A DNA stretch of 64,000 nt from NCBI RefSeq assembly GCF_022026395.1, contig NZ_CP041767.1:2057501-2121500 (forward strand), in the 5' to 3' direction. The first letter of the stretch is position 1; each line of letters starts with the position of its first letter. Below the pieces are notes generated by a model that searched no databases, was not told the DNA's origin, and saw only the letters and a program-made list of their open reading frames with translations. Source of the DNA: Brevibacillus brevis (GTDB lineage: Bacteria; Bacillota; Bacilli; Brevibacillales; Brevibacillaceae). Positions 1 to 7,684 of this stretch are shown here, one piece after another. A program made the translations under genes and the position numbers.

Positions 1-7
1 ATTCTTT

Positions 8-61
8 ACCTCCCCCTTTATTTTTGGGGATATTATACAGTCAATAAAGAGTCAACTTCAA
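8..61 (-). promoter_or_regulatory. Promoter and ribosome site of a gene off the left edge
   Basis: Read on the minus strand there is a -35 like TTGAAG (56-61), an 18-base spacer and a perfect TATAAT (32-37), followed by a strong ribosome site AGGGGGAGGT (8-17). The start codon would lie just beyond base 1, so a leftward gene begins outside the window. Confidence 0.6.
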
Positions 62-198
62 TTCGTTTTAGAGTTATTTTTTGCAATTTAAAGAATGTTC
101 GCATTGCTCAAAATACTAAATACCATGGTGAACAATTATGTAGTTAACATGAAAAGCTTGAAGGGATCCAACGAAGAGAGTATGAACAAAATGTGTAC

Positions 199-770
199 TT
201 AGTCAATAACGAAGAAATCATCAGGGAAATAGAGAGCGGCAAAACTATCTTGCAGCCCTGGTAGAATGCGAATGCATGCTTGCTGGAGATTGGTTGGGTG
301 TGGATTTTGATGTCCATATTTAATCTCTGAAAAAATGTTATTGGGTACAAAGGGTTCTGTATGTGGAATTCGGTTCTCAAGAACATCAATTAACCTTTGG
401 ATGTCTTCTTTCGTAGCAAGTTGCTTTTCCAATTTAAGTTGATATCCTAAGTTCCCACTAACTTCAATTGTAGCCCACTCAACATCAGAGATACGTGAGA
501 TTCCAGCTTGCCGTAGTCTCATTTCAAGCTTATCAGCTGTTAGCCTGAGTTTGCGCATGTTACTTTCAACCAATTGCCCATTTTCAATTACATGAACTGC
601 CTTGCCCGTAATAAAAGTTTCGAATCCGTTAGACTTAATCTCCAGGTATTCCATCAACATCATGACCACGACCAAAACTGCTGCTAATAGAAAAGTTTAA
701 TACCTCCGCATTCATGATGGTATAGGTTGCCCAATTGGCAGGAAGAATTTTTAAACCACACGATTTACTA
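199..770 (-). pseudogene. Frameshifted, N-terminally truncated DUF421 (YetF-like) membrane protein
   Basis: The open part (199-675) matches the cytoplasmic DUF421/YetF domain: a hydrophobic stretch, then motifs such as LRQAGISRISDVEWATIE that characterise these Bacillales membrane proteins. Upstream on the same strand, in another frame at about 700-760, lies a segment (ANWATYTIMNAEVL) that reads like the preceding membrane helix. The join is near base 695, where the long frame hits a stop. The first two or so membrane helices are missing altogether. No ribosome site precedes any start in the long frame. I infer a decayed gene, not a functional one. DUF421 proteins are poorly characterised; some are associated with spores or envelope. 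The family call is confident and the pseudogene call fairly so. Confidence 0.7.
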
Positions 771-785
771 AAAGGGGGGAAGACG

Positions 786-851
786 ATGAAAGTATGTAGC
801 AAGGAGACGAGTAGGCAACAAAACAATCGAAACGATAACGGCAGGCAATGA
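786..851 (+). CDS. Possible 21-residue micro-ORF
   Basis: A very strong ribosome site (AAAGGGGGGA, 771-780) lies 5 bases before an ATG that opens a 21-residue frame rich in Asn, Gln and Arg. A 10-bp hairpin follows immediately (856-883). It may be a true micro-protein, a leader peptide, or the surviving 5' end of a lost gene. No homology is recognised. Confidence 0.25.
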   Translation: MKVCSKETSRQQNNRNDNGRQ

Positions 852-855
852 AAGA

Positions 856-883
856 GGCGCTAAGCTTTTATACGCTTAGCGCC
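856..883. terminator. Perfect 10-bp hairpin between opposing genes
   Basis: GGCGCTAAGC pairs exactly with GCTTAGCGCC across an 8-base loop. It has no good T-run on the plus side and a weak TCTTT on the minus side. It most likely ends the leftward DUF1259 transcript. Confidence 0.5.
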
Positions 884-894
884 ACTAGGGTTAG

Positions 895-1275
895 TTATTT
901 CAGTACATTCAAAGCACGTCGTAGCTTCTTTGCAAACTCTATGGGGGGTTCAACGGATTCAATATGCAAATACATGAGACGTGGCTTATCAAAGAGCCAG
1001 TGATTGTGCAGGGCAGAAACGATAAACCCTTCCTTACGAACAGCGTCAATAAATTTTTGGACTTCGTTTTGCAGGAGTGTAAATTCCCCCGTATTCAAGG
1101 TATTTCCTTCTTTATCGAGGGATTCAATGGTAATTTCATGCTCAGTATCATATGGTTTGCCCAAGATTGTTGCATGGAGATTACGCTGAATCGTGATAGA
1201 ACAAGTATCATTTGACATGCCTGTCCCACCCAGAATTTTGGCTATACGATCGCATAAACTTTTCGGTATCTTCAA
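895..1275 (-). CDS. DUF1259 domain protein
   Basis: A 126-residue protein made almost entirely of a DUF1259 domain, recognised from the central SALHNHWLFDKPRLMYLHIE motif and the closing helix with FAKKLRRAL. No signal peptide or membrane segment is visible, so it is probably cytoplasmic. The start is TTG at 1275, 6 bases after the ribosome site AAGGAGGA. The gene stands alone and ends before the hairpin at 856-883. The conserved HNH-like triplet could bind a metal, but the biochemical role of DUF1259 is not established. Confidence 0.8.
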   Translation of the reverse strand: MKIPKSLCDRIAKILGGTGMSNDTCSITIQRNLHATILGKPYDTEHEITIESLDKEGNTLNTGEFTLLQNEVQKFIDAVRKEGFIVSALHNHWLFDKPRLMYLHIESVEPPIEFAKKLRRALNVLK

Positions 1276-1479
1276 GTGTGATCCTCCTTTTCTTGATTTA
1301 ATGCATTCTATGTAGAAGAGAATAAGAGGTTCTGGACAGAGGTAAAAAAGGGTGCATGTACAAGTGAAATGATAATAGCAATGGGATTACTACATTAATT
1401 GCTATTGGAGAAAAGGAATTTGAGACGCGTAGCTGGGGAAGAAGGTATCGAGGAGAAATATCTTAGCTAATCAGGGGTA

Positions 1480-1581
1480 AAAGATATCAATCCTTTATCT
1501 TGAAATGGGTTTGACCAAGGACAGGTATTACGAAAGAAAAAAGATGCTATACGTCAAATTGCTCTGGCACTCGGGATGATC
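1480..1581 (+). pseudogene. Remnant of an ArpU-like phage transcription regulator (C-terminus)
   Basis: Two frames joined across the A-run near 1545 give a segment reading EMGLTKDRYYERKK followed by DAIRQIALALGMI and a stop. This resembles the C-terminal helix-turn-helix of ArpU/sigma-like late phage regulators, whose endings commonly read YYxRKKxAIxxLAxAL. One missing base in the A-run breaks the frame and no upstream open frame survives. A terminator follows directly (1568-1595). I infer a prophage fossil. The family is identified by pattern only. Confidence 0.45.
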
Positions 1582-1595
1582 TGAGTGTTTTTTTT
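1568..1595 (+). terminator. Intrinsic terminator
   Basis: CACTCGG pairs with CTGAGTG (one G-T wobble) across a 6-base loop, followed by eight T. It ends the ArpU-like remnant and overlaps its stop codon. Confidence 0.7.
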
Positions 1596-1667
1596 ATGGC
1601 AGAAAGACCGAAAAAAACCTAGATAAAACCCTGAGAAAATCGGGGATAAAAGGCAGGGCGATTTAAA

Positions 1668-1992
1668 ATGGTGCAATCGGTAATTTTGAGTCAAGAGCAA
1701 GCGAAAGTAGTATTTCGGAGATACCGTCTATCCCTTACAATAGCGTACCTGAGCGAATTCATGGGTGATGAAGAATGTGAACTTACGAACGGGGGACATT
1801 CTGAGCAGAGTAAGTTCTTGGCTCGAGTCGGAGACCTTTGCCGAAAAAAATCCTGGAATAATTTTAAAAAATACACTTGTACTATTTAAGGGCGCGTGTT
1901 ACGATGTTTTTGTAAAAAATGGTAGGAGATGGAAAAAGAAAAAGTTCTCTGTAACATTTGAATGTCGGCAACCAAGTCCACTCCCCCGTTAA
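1668..1992 (+). other. Uncertain coding remnant in two overlapping frames
   Basis: Two overlapping plus-strand frames (1668-1889 and 1765-1992) each look partly protein-like, but neither has a ribosome site or a recognisable family. The second ends in a Lys/Arg-rich stretch. This is probably a frameshifted relic or non-coding DNA between the terminator at 1595 and the secreted protein at 2047. Confidence 0.2.
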
Positions 1993-2046
1993 CTTGCTTC
2001 TCTTCTGAGGGCGGGTAAAAATAAGAAATAGAAGGAGTGTTTTTCG

Positions 2047-2472
2047 ATGAAAAAGTTTCTGACTAGTTTAGCAACATTGGCACTATTGACTTCAGCTGTA
2101 CCTGCATTTGCACAGGAGGGACAGCAATCACCTGCACTTTCTGCAAGCGCTAAATATTCACCATCAAAAATATCTTCTAACGAAGATGAAAAGTATGAAG
2201 ATATGTTTCAAGACATTGGGGTGAAGTTTAATTATATTCCAGGTGCAGATAGATATAAGTGGGTTCGGTACAATGTAACCGATGGATACGAGGATATGAC
2301 TGGTACTTCTTACACTACTAGCTCAAAAATTTATAGTTTGAGAATTGGAAAACTATACAGAATACATGCTTATGCTGTAGACGAAAACAATAGAGTACTC
2401 GCAGTATCAGCTCCGGTGGAAATTAGAGGGGAAAAAGGTTGGGATACGGTTATTAATTTTTGGTTAAAATAA
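2047..2472 (+). CDS. Small secreted protein with fibronectin III-like C-terminus
   Basis: The first 22 residues form a clear Sec signal peptide (MKK start, hydrophobic core, AFA cleavage site before QEG). The mature part, about 119 residues, has a low-complexity Ser/Lys/Asp linker. A beta-rich region follows with the pattern IPGADRYKWVRYN and LYRIHAYAVDENNRV, resembling one fibronectin III-like fold. The start is ATG after the ribosome site GAAGGAGTG. A terminator follows at 2496. It stands alone in the accessory zone. Family unknown; probably extracellular or wall-associated. Confidence 0.7.
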   Translation: MKKFLTSLATLALLTSAVPAFAQEGQQSPALSASAKYSPSKISSNEDEKYEDMFQDIGVKFNYIPGADRYKWVRYNVTDGYEDMTGTSYTTSSKIYSLRIGKLYRIHAYAVDENNRVLAVSAPVEIRGEKGWDTVINFWLK

Positions 2473-2495
2473 TTGCTAACTGAATATATAGACAT

Positions 2496-2523
2496 AAAAG
2501 CACCCACGCGGTGCTTTTTTTTT
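2496..2523 (+). terminator. Intrinsic terminator
   Basis: AAAAGCACC pairs with GGTGCTTTT across a 5-base loop and runs into a T-tract. It ends the secreted protein gene. The same stem sequence recurs at 4078. Confidence 0.85.
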
Positions 2524-2828
2524 GCAAAATTAGCTCATTAGGCAAAGGTTCCAGTCCTAGCCTCTTGTTCTGTACTTCTCATATTTCGAATACGCCGATC
2601 CTGTCACAATGTGCAGATTTATCTTCTGCACCACTTCTTATAACCTGTGGCCGCAATAGGTATAAGGATTGGCTTGCGGCGGAGACTTCTGCCCGGAGGT
2701 TGGATATCTTCGGGGAATTATGGGTGCGATGTAACTTTATTCAAGAAAGGTGCGTCTAACAGATGTATTTTACAAACACCCTTGAAGCAAATTCCGATAC
2801 CCTTGCCCCAATGAGGAGGAACAAATAC
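2524..2828 (+). other. Gene-free stretch, possible coding relic
   Basis: There is no convincing gene here. One frame (2511-2759) is open and its second half looks protein-like, with a helix rich in Ala and Arg around 2660-2715. It begins inside the previous terminator and has no ribosome site. The ribosome site of the next gene, AGGAGGA, lies at 2814-2820. Confidence 0.3.
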
Positions 2829-4019
2829 ATGAAAAAGGTTGTGTTCATCGCTGCAATCGCAGCCGTTCTGTCTGTCGGACAGATCGCCTATCCAATTCAA
2901 GAGGCAGCAGCGGCAACGGTGGCCTCTTATCGCATTGCCTACAAAATGCCAACGGTCAATACACTGGAAGAAAAAGAAGTTTTTCATTATCTCCTAAAAG
3001 GAGCGCTCAAGATCAAAAATCCGCATCCGGCCAGCATCCTGGACAAAAACAGAAGAGACCTCACGGAAATCGTCGGCGATCTAAACGGTACAGACACGCC
3101 GCGCGGTTTCATGATCGATGAATTCAGCGTCTCTAAAGATGGGTATTTACTTGCCCTGTACAATGAGATCGGGATATTGGATCCCGTCTATCCCCAAGGA
3201 TATGATCCGGCCGCCATCAGCAAGCAAATATTGGACCAGCAAGCATCTGGTCAATGGGGAGGCGAGTTGCGGCAAAAGCGGGGGGAAATAGAATTAAAAG
3301 CGCGGATAAACGCACTTGTCCAGGCGGGGTACGTACAGCCTGAGGAACTGAAAGATCAGCGGCTTACGAAGCAATTTGTTGCGGAGACGTTGTACCGCAT
3401 GTACAAGAAAGCGAGGCCTTATAAGGGGAGTGTAGCTCCCAAGGACAGCCAAAGTGAAGCGGTTCGCTGGGCAGTAGAGGTGGGAGTGCCGGGATTCCAG
3501 GTCGATGCAAAAGGGTATGTGTATCCGCAATCACAGCCGTACTACACAAATATGCTCGACTTCATCCATCTGTTTTTGCCTAGTAAAAAAACGGCGACTG
3601 GATGGGAGTATTTTCAATACGAAGTCAATCAAGACTTATTGCTAGAGGCTGTGCACAACTCTTCAGGCGAATTGTTGCATATAAACAACAAGCCGTTGTC
3701 TTCCCTACCCAACTATGTGATGCTATCTGATCTTCCAGAGAAGAAAAAAGCCGAAGCACAGCTCAGCGCCTCTCTTGCACCAAAAGTAATAGAGATGGTG
3801 GAACAGGTCCGGCGAGAAGTCCAAAAACCGCGCGTGTGGGACTGGCGAACAGACGTAATCCGGCATCCTTCCTTCACCAAACTTGTGAGTGAGTACCGGA
3901 AAACGAAGAGCCAAAAAGCGCTGAATCAGGTATATCAAACAGTCAAGGCCCGCTACAATTTATTCGACCGGCAGGACTCGCCGCAGGTCATGAAAAGCGT
4001 CCTGGACCATATTCGGTGA
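2829..4019 (+). CDS. Secreted protein of unknown function, possibly SLH-related
   Basis: A 396-residue protein starting at the ATG at 2829, 8 bases after AGGAGGA; an earlier in-frame ATG lacks a ribosome site. Residues 1-29 are a signal peptide ending in AAAA. The mature part is mostly helical and charged. Around residues 165-240 a stretch (INALVQAGYVQPEELKDQRL, then AVRWAVEVGVPGF) has the spacing of S-layer-homology or SLH-like repeats. No catalytic motif is seen. It is followed by a terminator at 4078. It may be a wall-bound accessory protein; the SLH suggestion is tentative. Confidence 0.65.
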   Translation: MKKVVFIAAIAAVLSVGQIAYPIQEAAAATVASYRIAYKMPTVNTLEEKEVFHYLLKGALKIKNPHPASILDKNRRDLTEIVGDLNGTDTPRGFMIDEFSVSKDGYLLALYNEIGILDPVYPQGYDPAAISKQILDQQASGQWGGELRQKRGEIELKARINALVQAGYVQPEELKDQRLTKQFVAETLYRMYKKARPYKGSVAPKDSQSEAVRWAVEVGVPGFQVDAKGYVYPQSQPYYTNMLDFIHLFLPSKKTATGWEYFQYEVNQDLLLEAVHNSSGELLHINNKPLSSLPNYVMLSDLPEKKKAEAQLSASLAPKVIEMVEQVRREVQKPRVWDWRTDVIRHPSFTKLVSEYRKTKSQKALNQVYQTVKARYNLFDRQDSPQVMKSVLDHIR

Positions 4020-4077
4020 GCTTACGACGCATCTATAAACTTTATGTAAAACATTATGATCTGTACCATTATCAAAC

Positions 4078-4103
4078 AAAAGCACCCGTGTGGTGCTTTT
4101 TTT
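4078..4103 (+). terminator. Intrinsic terminator
   Basis: AAAAGCACC pairs with GGTGCTTTT followed by more T. It is almost identical to the terminator at 2496, in keeping with the two secreted-protein genes sharing an origin or a duplicated 3' flank. Confidence 0.85.
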
Positions 4104-4151
4104 ATGTTTCCTTCCTACTTTTTACAAGCCGTATGAGCGGAGGAGGATGGA

Positions 4152-4192
4152 CAAAAAAAGACCCACCCTATAGCACATTCACTATGGGTGGG
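4152..4192 (-). terminator. Intrinsic terminator (leftward)
   Basis: The minus strand reads CCCACCCATAG, an 8-base loop, then CTATAGGGTGGG with one bulged base, and then a run of seven T. It sits 20 bases beyond the stop of the small gene 4213-4359. Confidence 0.8.
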
Positions 4193-4212
4193 AGTGGGAA
4201 GTGTTACCCTGC

Positions 4213-4359
4213 CTATGGCTCACTCTTTAGGGATTCGATCCAGTCAGCATGACAGGTATCGCATAATAGTTCATCGCGATCCTGCTTACCTTGGAAAAAC
4301 GTGATTTGGCGAACGCTGTCGGTTTCACGTTCACAGTAATAACAGCGATATTTCCCCAA
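4213..4359 (-). CDS. 48-residue zinc-ribbon-like mini-protein
   Basis: The minus strand encodes a 48-residue protein from a TTG start (4357-4359), 5 bases after a perfect ribosome site GGAGGGA. It holds two CxxC pairs, CYYC near residue 6 and CDTC near residue 35, separated by a charged spacer (QGKQDRDE). This is the layout of a small zinc ribbon, similar in style to short Bacillus zinc-ribbon proteins such as YlaI. It is followed by a strong leftward terminator, so it is a complete transcription unit. Start, stop, ribosome site and terminator agree. The function is unknown; nucleic-acid or protein binding is only an inference. Confidence 0.75.
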   Translation of the reverse strand: MGKYRCYYCERETDSVRQITFFQGKQDRDELLCDTCHADWIESLKSEP

Positions 4360-4646
4360 TTCGTTCCCTCCTTGAAGAGTTTTTCAAGAGTAACGATAGT
4401 TATCTTCTCCATCTATGGTGTAATCTAACACACTTGGGATTTTTCAAATGATCACAAACTCACGGTTTAACGACGCTTTTTAATTTTCTCGGGAGTCTTG
4501 TAGAACTGAATCAATGATGAAATGTTTGGCTACTCGTTACCTGCTCAGTATGGGGTGTGATATTTTGTCTAAAAAACTATTGCAGTTACTGAATTGTATA
4601 AATAAACTAAAAATGTAATTAAATGTAAAATAGAGAGAGGGATAAG

Positions 4647-5102
4647 ATGTTGAGAGGCAAATTTAAAAATACTCTGTTATGTGCTGTTGCTGCTTCCGCT
4701 TTAACGATTGGTACTCAAGCTGCATTTGCGAGTGATAGCACACAGAATTCGATCCAGAAACTCAATCAAGAGAAAGTCCAAGCCAATGCCCAAGGTCAGG
4801 TTCTTATTTCTTTTGATATTTCTAGAGTAGATCGTTGGCACAACTCAGAAACATTTACGGTAGACTCTACAAAATCAGTAAAGTTGAAAGTCAATACAGC
4901 TAATATCATTTGGGCTCCGGTTTATCCAGATTCAAAGGTAAGTATTATTAGACTCGGTGACAGAAAAAGTGTGTCTATGTCGATAGTGGCAAGAGATTAT
5001 AAGGAGGAGGACTTTATTCTGGAGCCCGGGACATATTACCTGGAATTTGCTAATTATGCAAGTGTTCCGGTTTATATGAGGGGTTCTGTAGTTGAAAATT
5101 AA
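4647..5102 (+). CDS. Small secreted protein, unknown function
   Basis: A 151-residue protein with a signal peptide of about 28 residues ending in AFA before SDS. The mature part is beta-rich: ITF-like strands, a YYLEFANYASVPVYMRG ending, and no cysteine. The layout suggests a small beta-sandwich with a pre-peptidase C-terminal (PPC)-like pattern (TFTVDSTKSVKLKV then LEPGTYYLEF). The ribosome site is GAGAGGGA before the ATG. The upstream 250 bases are AT-rich with no other gene. It is probably extracellular; function unknown. Confidence 0.7.
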   Translation: MLRGKFKNTLLCAVAASALTIGTQAAFASDSTQNSIQKLNQEKVQANAQGQVLISFDISRVDRWHNSETFTVDSTKSVKLKVNTANIIWAPVYPDSKVSIIRLGDRKSVSMSIVARDYKEEDFILEPGTYYLEFANYASVPVYMRGSVVEN

Positions 5103-5128
5103 TTTTGGGTGACATGGAGTATGCCAGC

Positions 5129-5245
5129 ATGTTCACTCAGCGACAGGGGAAATTTACTACACTGATGAAGTGCTTCGTCGGTCGAGTGAGCGACTGGGCT
5201 GCATATTGGATCAATGTAGAGGACCTCGTGAGTGTAGTGAAGTAA
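5129..5245 (+). CDS. Possible 38-residue ORF or relic
   Basis: A short open frame rich in aromatic and Val residues (ends VEDLVSVVK) lies between the secreted protein and the terminator at 5264. The ribosome site is weak and no family is recognised. It may be a relic. Confidence 0.2.
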   Translation: MFTQRQGKFTTLMKCFVGRVSDWAAYWINVEDLVSVVK

Positions 5246-5263
5246 TTGCAAATAAATGAGCTT

Positions 5264-5310
5264 AAAAAACAAAGGAGGCATGTTGTTTGGACACGTCCCC
5301 TTTGTTTTTT
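5264..5310. terminator. Bidirectional terminator
   Basis: AAAAAACAAAGG pairs with CCTTTGTTTTTT across a 23-base loop. It serves both the rightward transcript and the leftward gene at 5309, whose stop codon touches it. Confidence 0.8.
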
Positions 5311-5602
5311 AATTGTTTTGAAGTTGTTTTTTTCTAAATGTAAGTACTAAGTCAATCAATAGTCCAAACAAGAAGTAAGTAATGACATGCAGTAGATACC
5401 CAGTAGGAAGAATGGTACTATTAGCATCCTGATGCACTTCCATTATCCAATGTTTGAACGATTCCATATAAACGATTTCATTGAGGATGGGGTTTGTCAC
5501 CATAAATAAGATGTGTTTCGTATCATTTGCTAAAAAATCGAATAGGCAAATCAAAATACTGACCAAAGTTAGCCAAAGACTGAACTTTTTAAGCAGGATC
5601 AT
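5309..5602 (-). CDS. Small two-helix membrane protein
   Basis: A 97-residue protein with a hydrophobic helix at about residues 8-26 and another at about residues 66-88, joined by a polar loop with Glu, His and Asp. A basic tail (FRKKQLQNN) fits a positive-inside C-terminus. The ATG follows the ribosome site AGGAGTG. No recognised family. It stands alone and ends in the shared terminator. Function unknown. Confidence 0.6.
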   Translation of the reverse strand: MILLKKFSLWLTLVSILICLFDFLANDTKHILFMVTNPILNEIVYMESFKHWIMEVHQDANSTILPTGYLLHVITYFLFGLLIDLVLTFRKKQLQNN

Positions 5603-5616
5603 TTTGTTCTCACTCC

Positions 5617-5852
5617 TAAATATGGATTCGGATCTTTCGGACTATGGTCATGGACATATCACTTCCGTGCGTGTACCAGCATCTTATTACACCGACATGT
5701 TAGAAAGCAGGTTTTAAACAAGTAAGTGCAGACGATGTCTTAAAAATGAACGAAATAGTTTTGGATATTTTGATACGTTCATTGATTTGTTGCCGAATAC
5801 AGGAAACTGGACGAAAGGTAAAAAGCTACTTCAGACTGACTATGTGAGCCAA
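5617..5852 (+). pseudogene. Decayed gene of unknown family
   Basis: Three plus-strand frames join into one plausible protein tail. HITSVRVPASYYTDMLESRF ends at a stop near 5715. An extra T at about 5712 shifts into KQVSADDVLKMNE. A further shift near 5755 leads to FGYFDTFIDLLPNTGNWTKG and a final stop near 5852. The continuous protein-like composition across frames argues for a recently broken gene whose 5' part is gone. I do not recognise the family. Confidence 0.4.
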
Positions 5853-6171
5853 TAACGATCTTGAATCATGAGTCGGTTTTTTAAAATTGGCACGTTCTTC
5901 TCATGTTCACAGGCTAAGACATGCTATTTAATTATCAGCAAAAAAGAAGCGACTTCCAAGAAGAAATTGGGGACTAGTCGTGAAACAAAAGAGAGAATCA
6001 TTCGTCAAAGTAAGTGGGGGAATTACATATATTTACATGTAGAAATGCTGTAGTGTTCTACCTTTTTAACAAAATAGAAACGGAGGAAGTCTCCGTACGC
6101 TGGATCCAAACTCTTATTACATGGATGATATGAGTTCATGTAAAAAAGAAATGGGAAGGACGAAAAATGAA
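5853..6171 (+). other. Gene-free stretch upstream of the 198-residue protein
   Basis: This contains a 61-codon open frame (5868-6053) rich in Lys and Ser, without a ribosome site or recognised family, and an AT-rich leader. I see no convincing gene. Confidence 0.3.
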
Positions 6172-6768
6172 ATGAAGAATAATAGACAATTTATATTATC
6201 AACACTAATAGTAGGTTTTCTTTTTGGAGGGGGCTATCTATTTTTAGATTCTTATAAAATCCAAACGATTCGTGCTTACGACCAAACATCTCATAAACCA
6301 GCAAAAAGTGATAAGCAGACTATAAAAAAAGTAGATGTATCGGGAGAGGTCGTAGAGGACTTCGACAGTATCCAAAAGCTTAATGAAAGCGCTGAAGTGA
6401 TTGCCAAGGTTGAAATCAATGTATCGGAGAGCTTCCAGTATAAAAACGTCGTATTTACCCTTAGTGATGCAAAAGTCAAACAAGTGTATAAGGGTGATGT
6501 AGAGCCGGAAAATGTGATCAAAATACTAGAGACCGGTGGATATAAAGATGGAACAGAGTATACTTTTGAAGGTAATGAGGTATTCGAAACAGGTGAAAAA
6601 GCGTACGTATACTTAGAAAAATATGAAGGTCCCGTTGCCAAAGATGCGTACGTAATTAAAGGGGTTTATCAAGGGAAATTCCTCGAAGAAGAAGGTGAAT
6701 TGCAGTCTCCTAATGGAGTGGCCAAAGGATTGCAGGTAAATAACGAAAGTCAATTACAACTTGATTAA
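6172..6768 (+). CDS. Membrane-anchored extracellular protein, unknown function
   Basis: A 198-residue protein with a short basic start (MKNNRQF) and one hydrophobic segment at about residues 6-24 that works as a signal anchor. The extracellular part of about 170 residues is acidic and beta-rich, with the pattern ESAEVIAKVEINVSESFQ, then AKVKQVYKGD, then GEKAYVYLEKYEG. Similar small extracytoplasmic proteins occur in Bacillus but I cannot name a family. I chose the ATG at 6172 because GGGAAGGA lies 11 bases upstream; the earlier in-frame ATG at 6121 has no ribosome site. Confidence 0.65.
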   Translation: MKNNRQFILSTLIVGFLFGGGYLFLDSYKIQTIRAYDQTSHKPAKSDKQTIKKVDVSGEVVEDFDSIQKLNESAEVIAKVEINVSESFQYKNVVFTLSDAKVKQVYKGDVEPENVIKILETGGYKDGTEYTFEGNEVFETGEKAYVYLEKYEGPVAKDAYVIKGVYQGKFLEEEGELQSPNGVAKGLQVNNESQLQLD

Positions 6769-6825
6769 AATTAATGACATTAGACACGTTCCCCCCAAAA
6801 AATCGAGAGGGAAAGTGTTTTAATC

Positions 6826-6975
6826 GTGCAAACCTACTTAATCTTTCCGTATATGATTGCAGCAATTGTAACAGACAATTTAACAGTCGTGCATATAGGA
6901 GGACACCGTGACCTGCACAAACATCACAACAAAGCCAGTAATGGTTGGCAGTCCAAAAACGATATGTTCAAATGA
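6826..6975 (+). CDS. Possible 49-residue protein or gene relic
   Basis: A frame from GTG at 6826 (GAGAGGGA about 13 bases upstream) encodes 49 residues with a hydrophobic front and a His-rich part (HIGGHRDLHKHHNKAS). It ends 16 bases before a strong terminator. A competing start with a better ribosome site (AGGAGGA before GTG at about 6909) would give a 24-residue peptide in another frame. It could equally be the 3' end of a lost gene. Confidence 0.3.
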   Translation: MQTYLIFPYMIAAIVTDNLTVVHIGGHRDLHKHHNKASNGWQSKNDMFK

Positions 6976-6991
6976 AATCTAAAAATAGCTA

Positions 6992-7024
6992 ACCCGTCTC
7001 TGTTTTAAGGAGACGGGTATTTTA
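6992..7024 (+). terminator. Intrinsic terminator
   Basis: ACCCGTCTC pairs with GAGACGGGT, followed by ATTTT. It ends a rightward transcript covering 6826-6975. Confidence 0.75.
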
Positions 7025-7071
7025 CTGTGAAGTGTTTATTCGTATCAATGCAAGTTCACAAAATAGAGACC

Positions 7072-7500
7072 TTATTTGACCAAGATTTCAACCTTGGTTC
7101 CGTCTGGAAAATCCTCTAGTTGATTGGAAATCCACGATCCAGCACCGCGATTATCTGAGGGAGATATGTATTCGATATGTGCCCCTGTTCCACCCTCAGC
7201 ACACATTGCCATCGGCCATTCGTCTCGATCGAACCCCTTTTTTGTAGGAATGCCTTTGAGCGATTCTTCGCGATTTTCATGTGCTCCACCGCGGTCAATT
7301 GTGCATACAGCTGACTTCCCAGAGGCAACCGCTTCTTTAATATGCTTTGCAGTCTGAGGGTATCGATCAGACGGAAAAACAATCGTATGGTTTACATTCC
7401 CGTTGCTGACTGTTTTGTTTTCTATTGGCACAAGTCCAAAGAAATAGGCGGCACCGATCAGTAACGCCACAATCAACACCAGCATTTTTTTCTGTGTCAT
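7072..7500 (-). CDS. nucB: NucA/NucB-type secreted DNase
   Basis: A 142-residue non-specific DNase of the NucB family, which degrades extracellular DNA or acts during sporulation and biofilm dispersal. An N-terminal hydrophobic segment (about residues 5-22) gives export or anchoring. The catalytic block is intact: [17 protein letters not shown], then [16 protein letters not shown] with the Asp/Glu pair, then [11 protein letters not shown]. The length fits B. subtilis NucB. The ATG at 7500 follows GGAGG by 10 bases; an upstream in-frame ATG at 7551 has no ribosome site. The gene stands alone. The family is certain, the nucA versus nucB assignment less so. Confidence 0.88.
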   Translation of the reverse strand: MTQKKMLVLIVALLIGAAYFFGLVPIENKTVSNGNVNHTIVFPSDRYPQTAKHIKEAVASGKSAVCTIDRGGAHENREESLKGIPTKKGFDRDEWPMAMCAEGGTGAHIEYISPSDNRGAGSWISNQLEDFPDGTKVEILVK

Positions 7501-7684
7501 GCTTTTGTCCTCCAATGTAAGTTCTTTTTCAATAATAACACCGCCAAACATTATATCGAAGCGTTGTGAATGCTTAAAACCCTCTGTTAACCTTTATCAG
7601 AGGTGGGAAGTGTTATGGTTACTTGAGTTATCGTGTGTACTTTTCATTAAGGAAAAAGCTTATTCAAAAAACAGATAAAGACGT

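Noticed and set aside
7124..7357. 77-codon plus-strand frame over nucB
   Set aside because: It is a shadow of the intact NucB catalytic domain on the minus strand.
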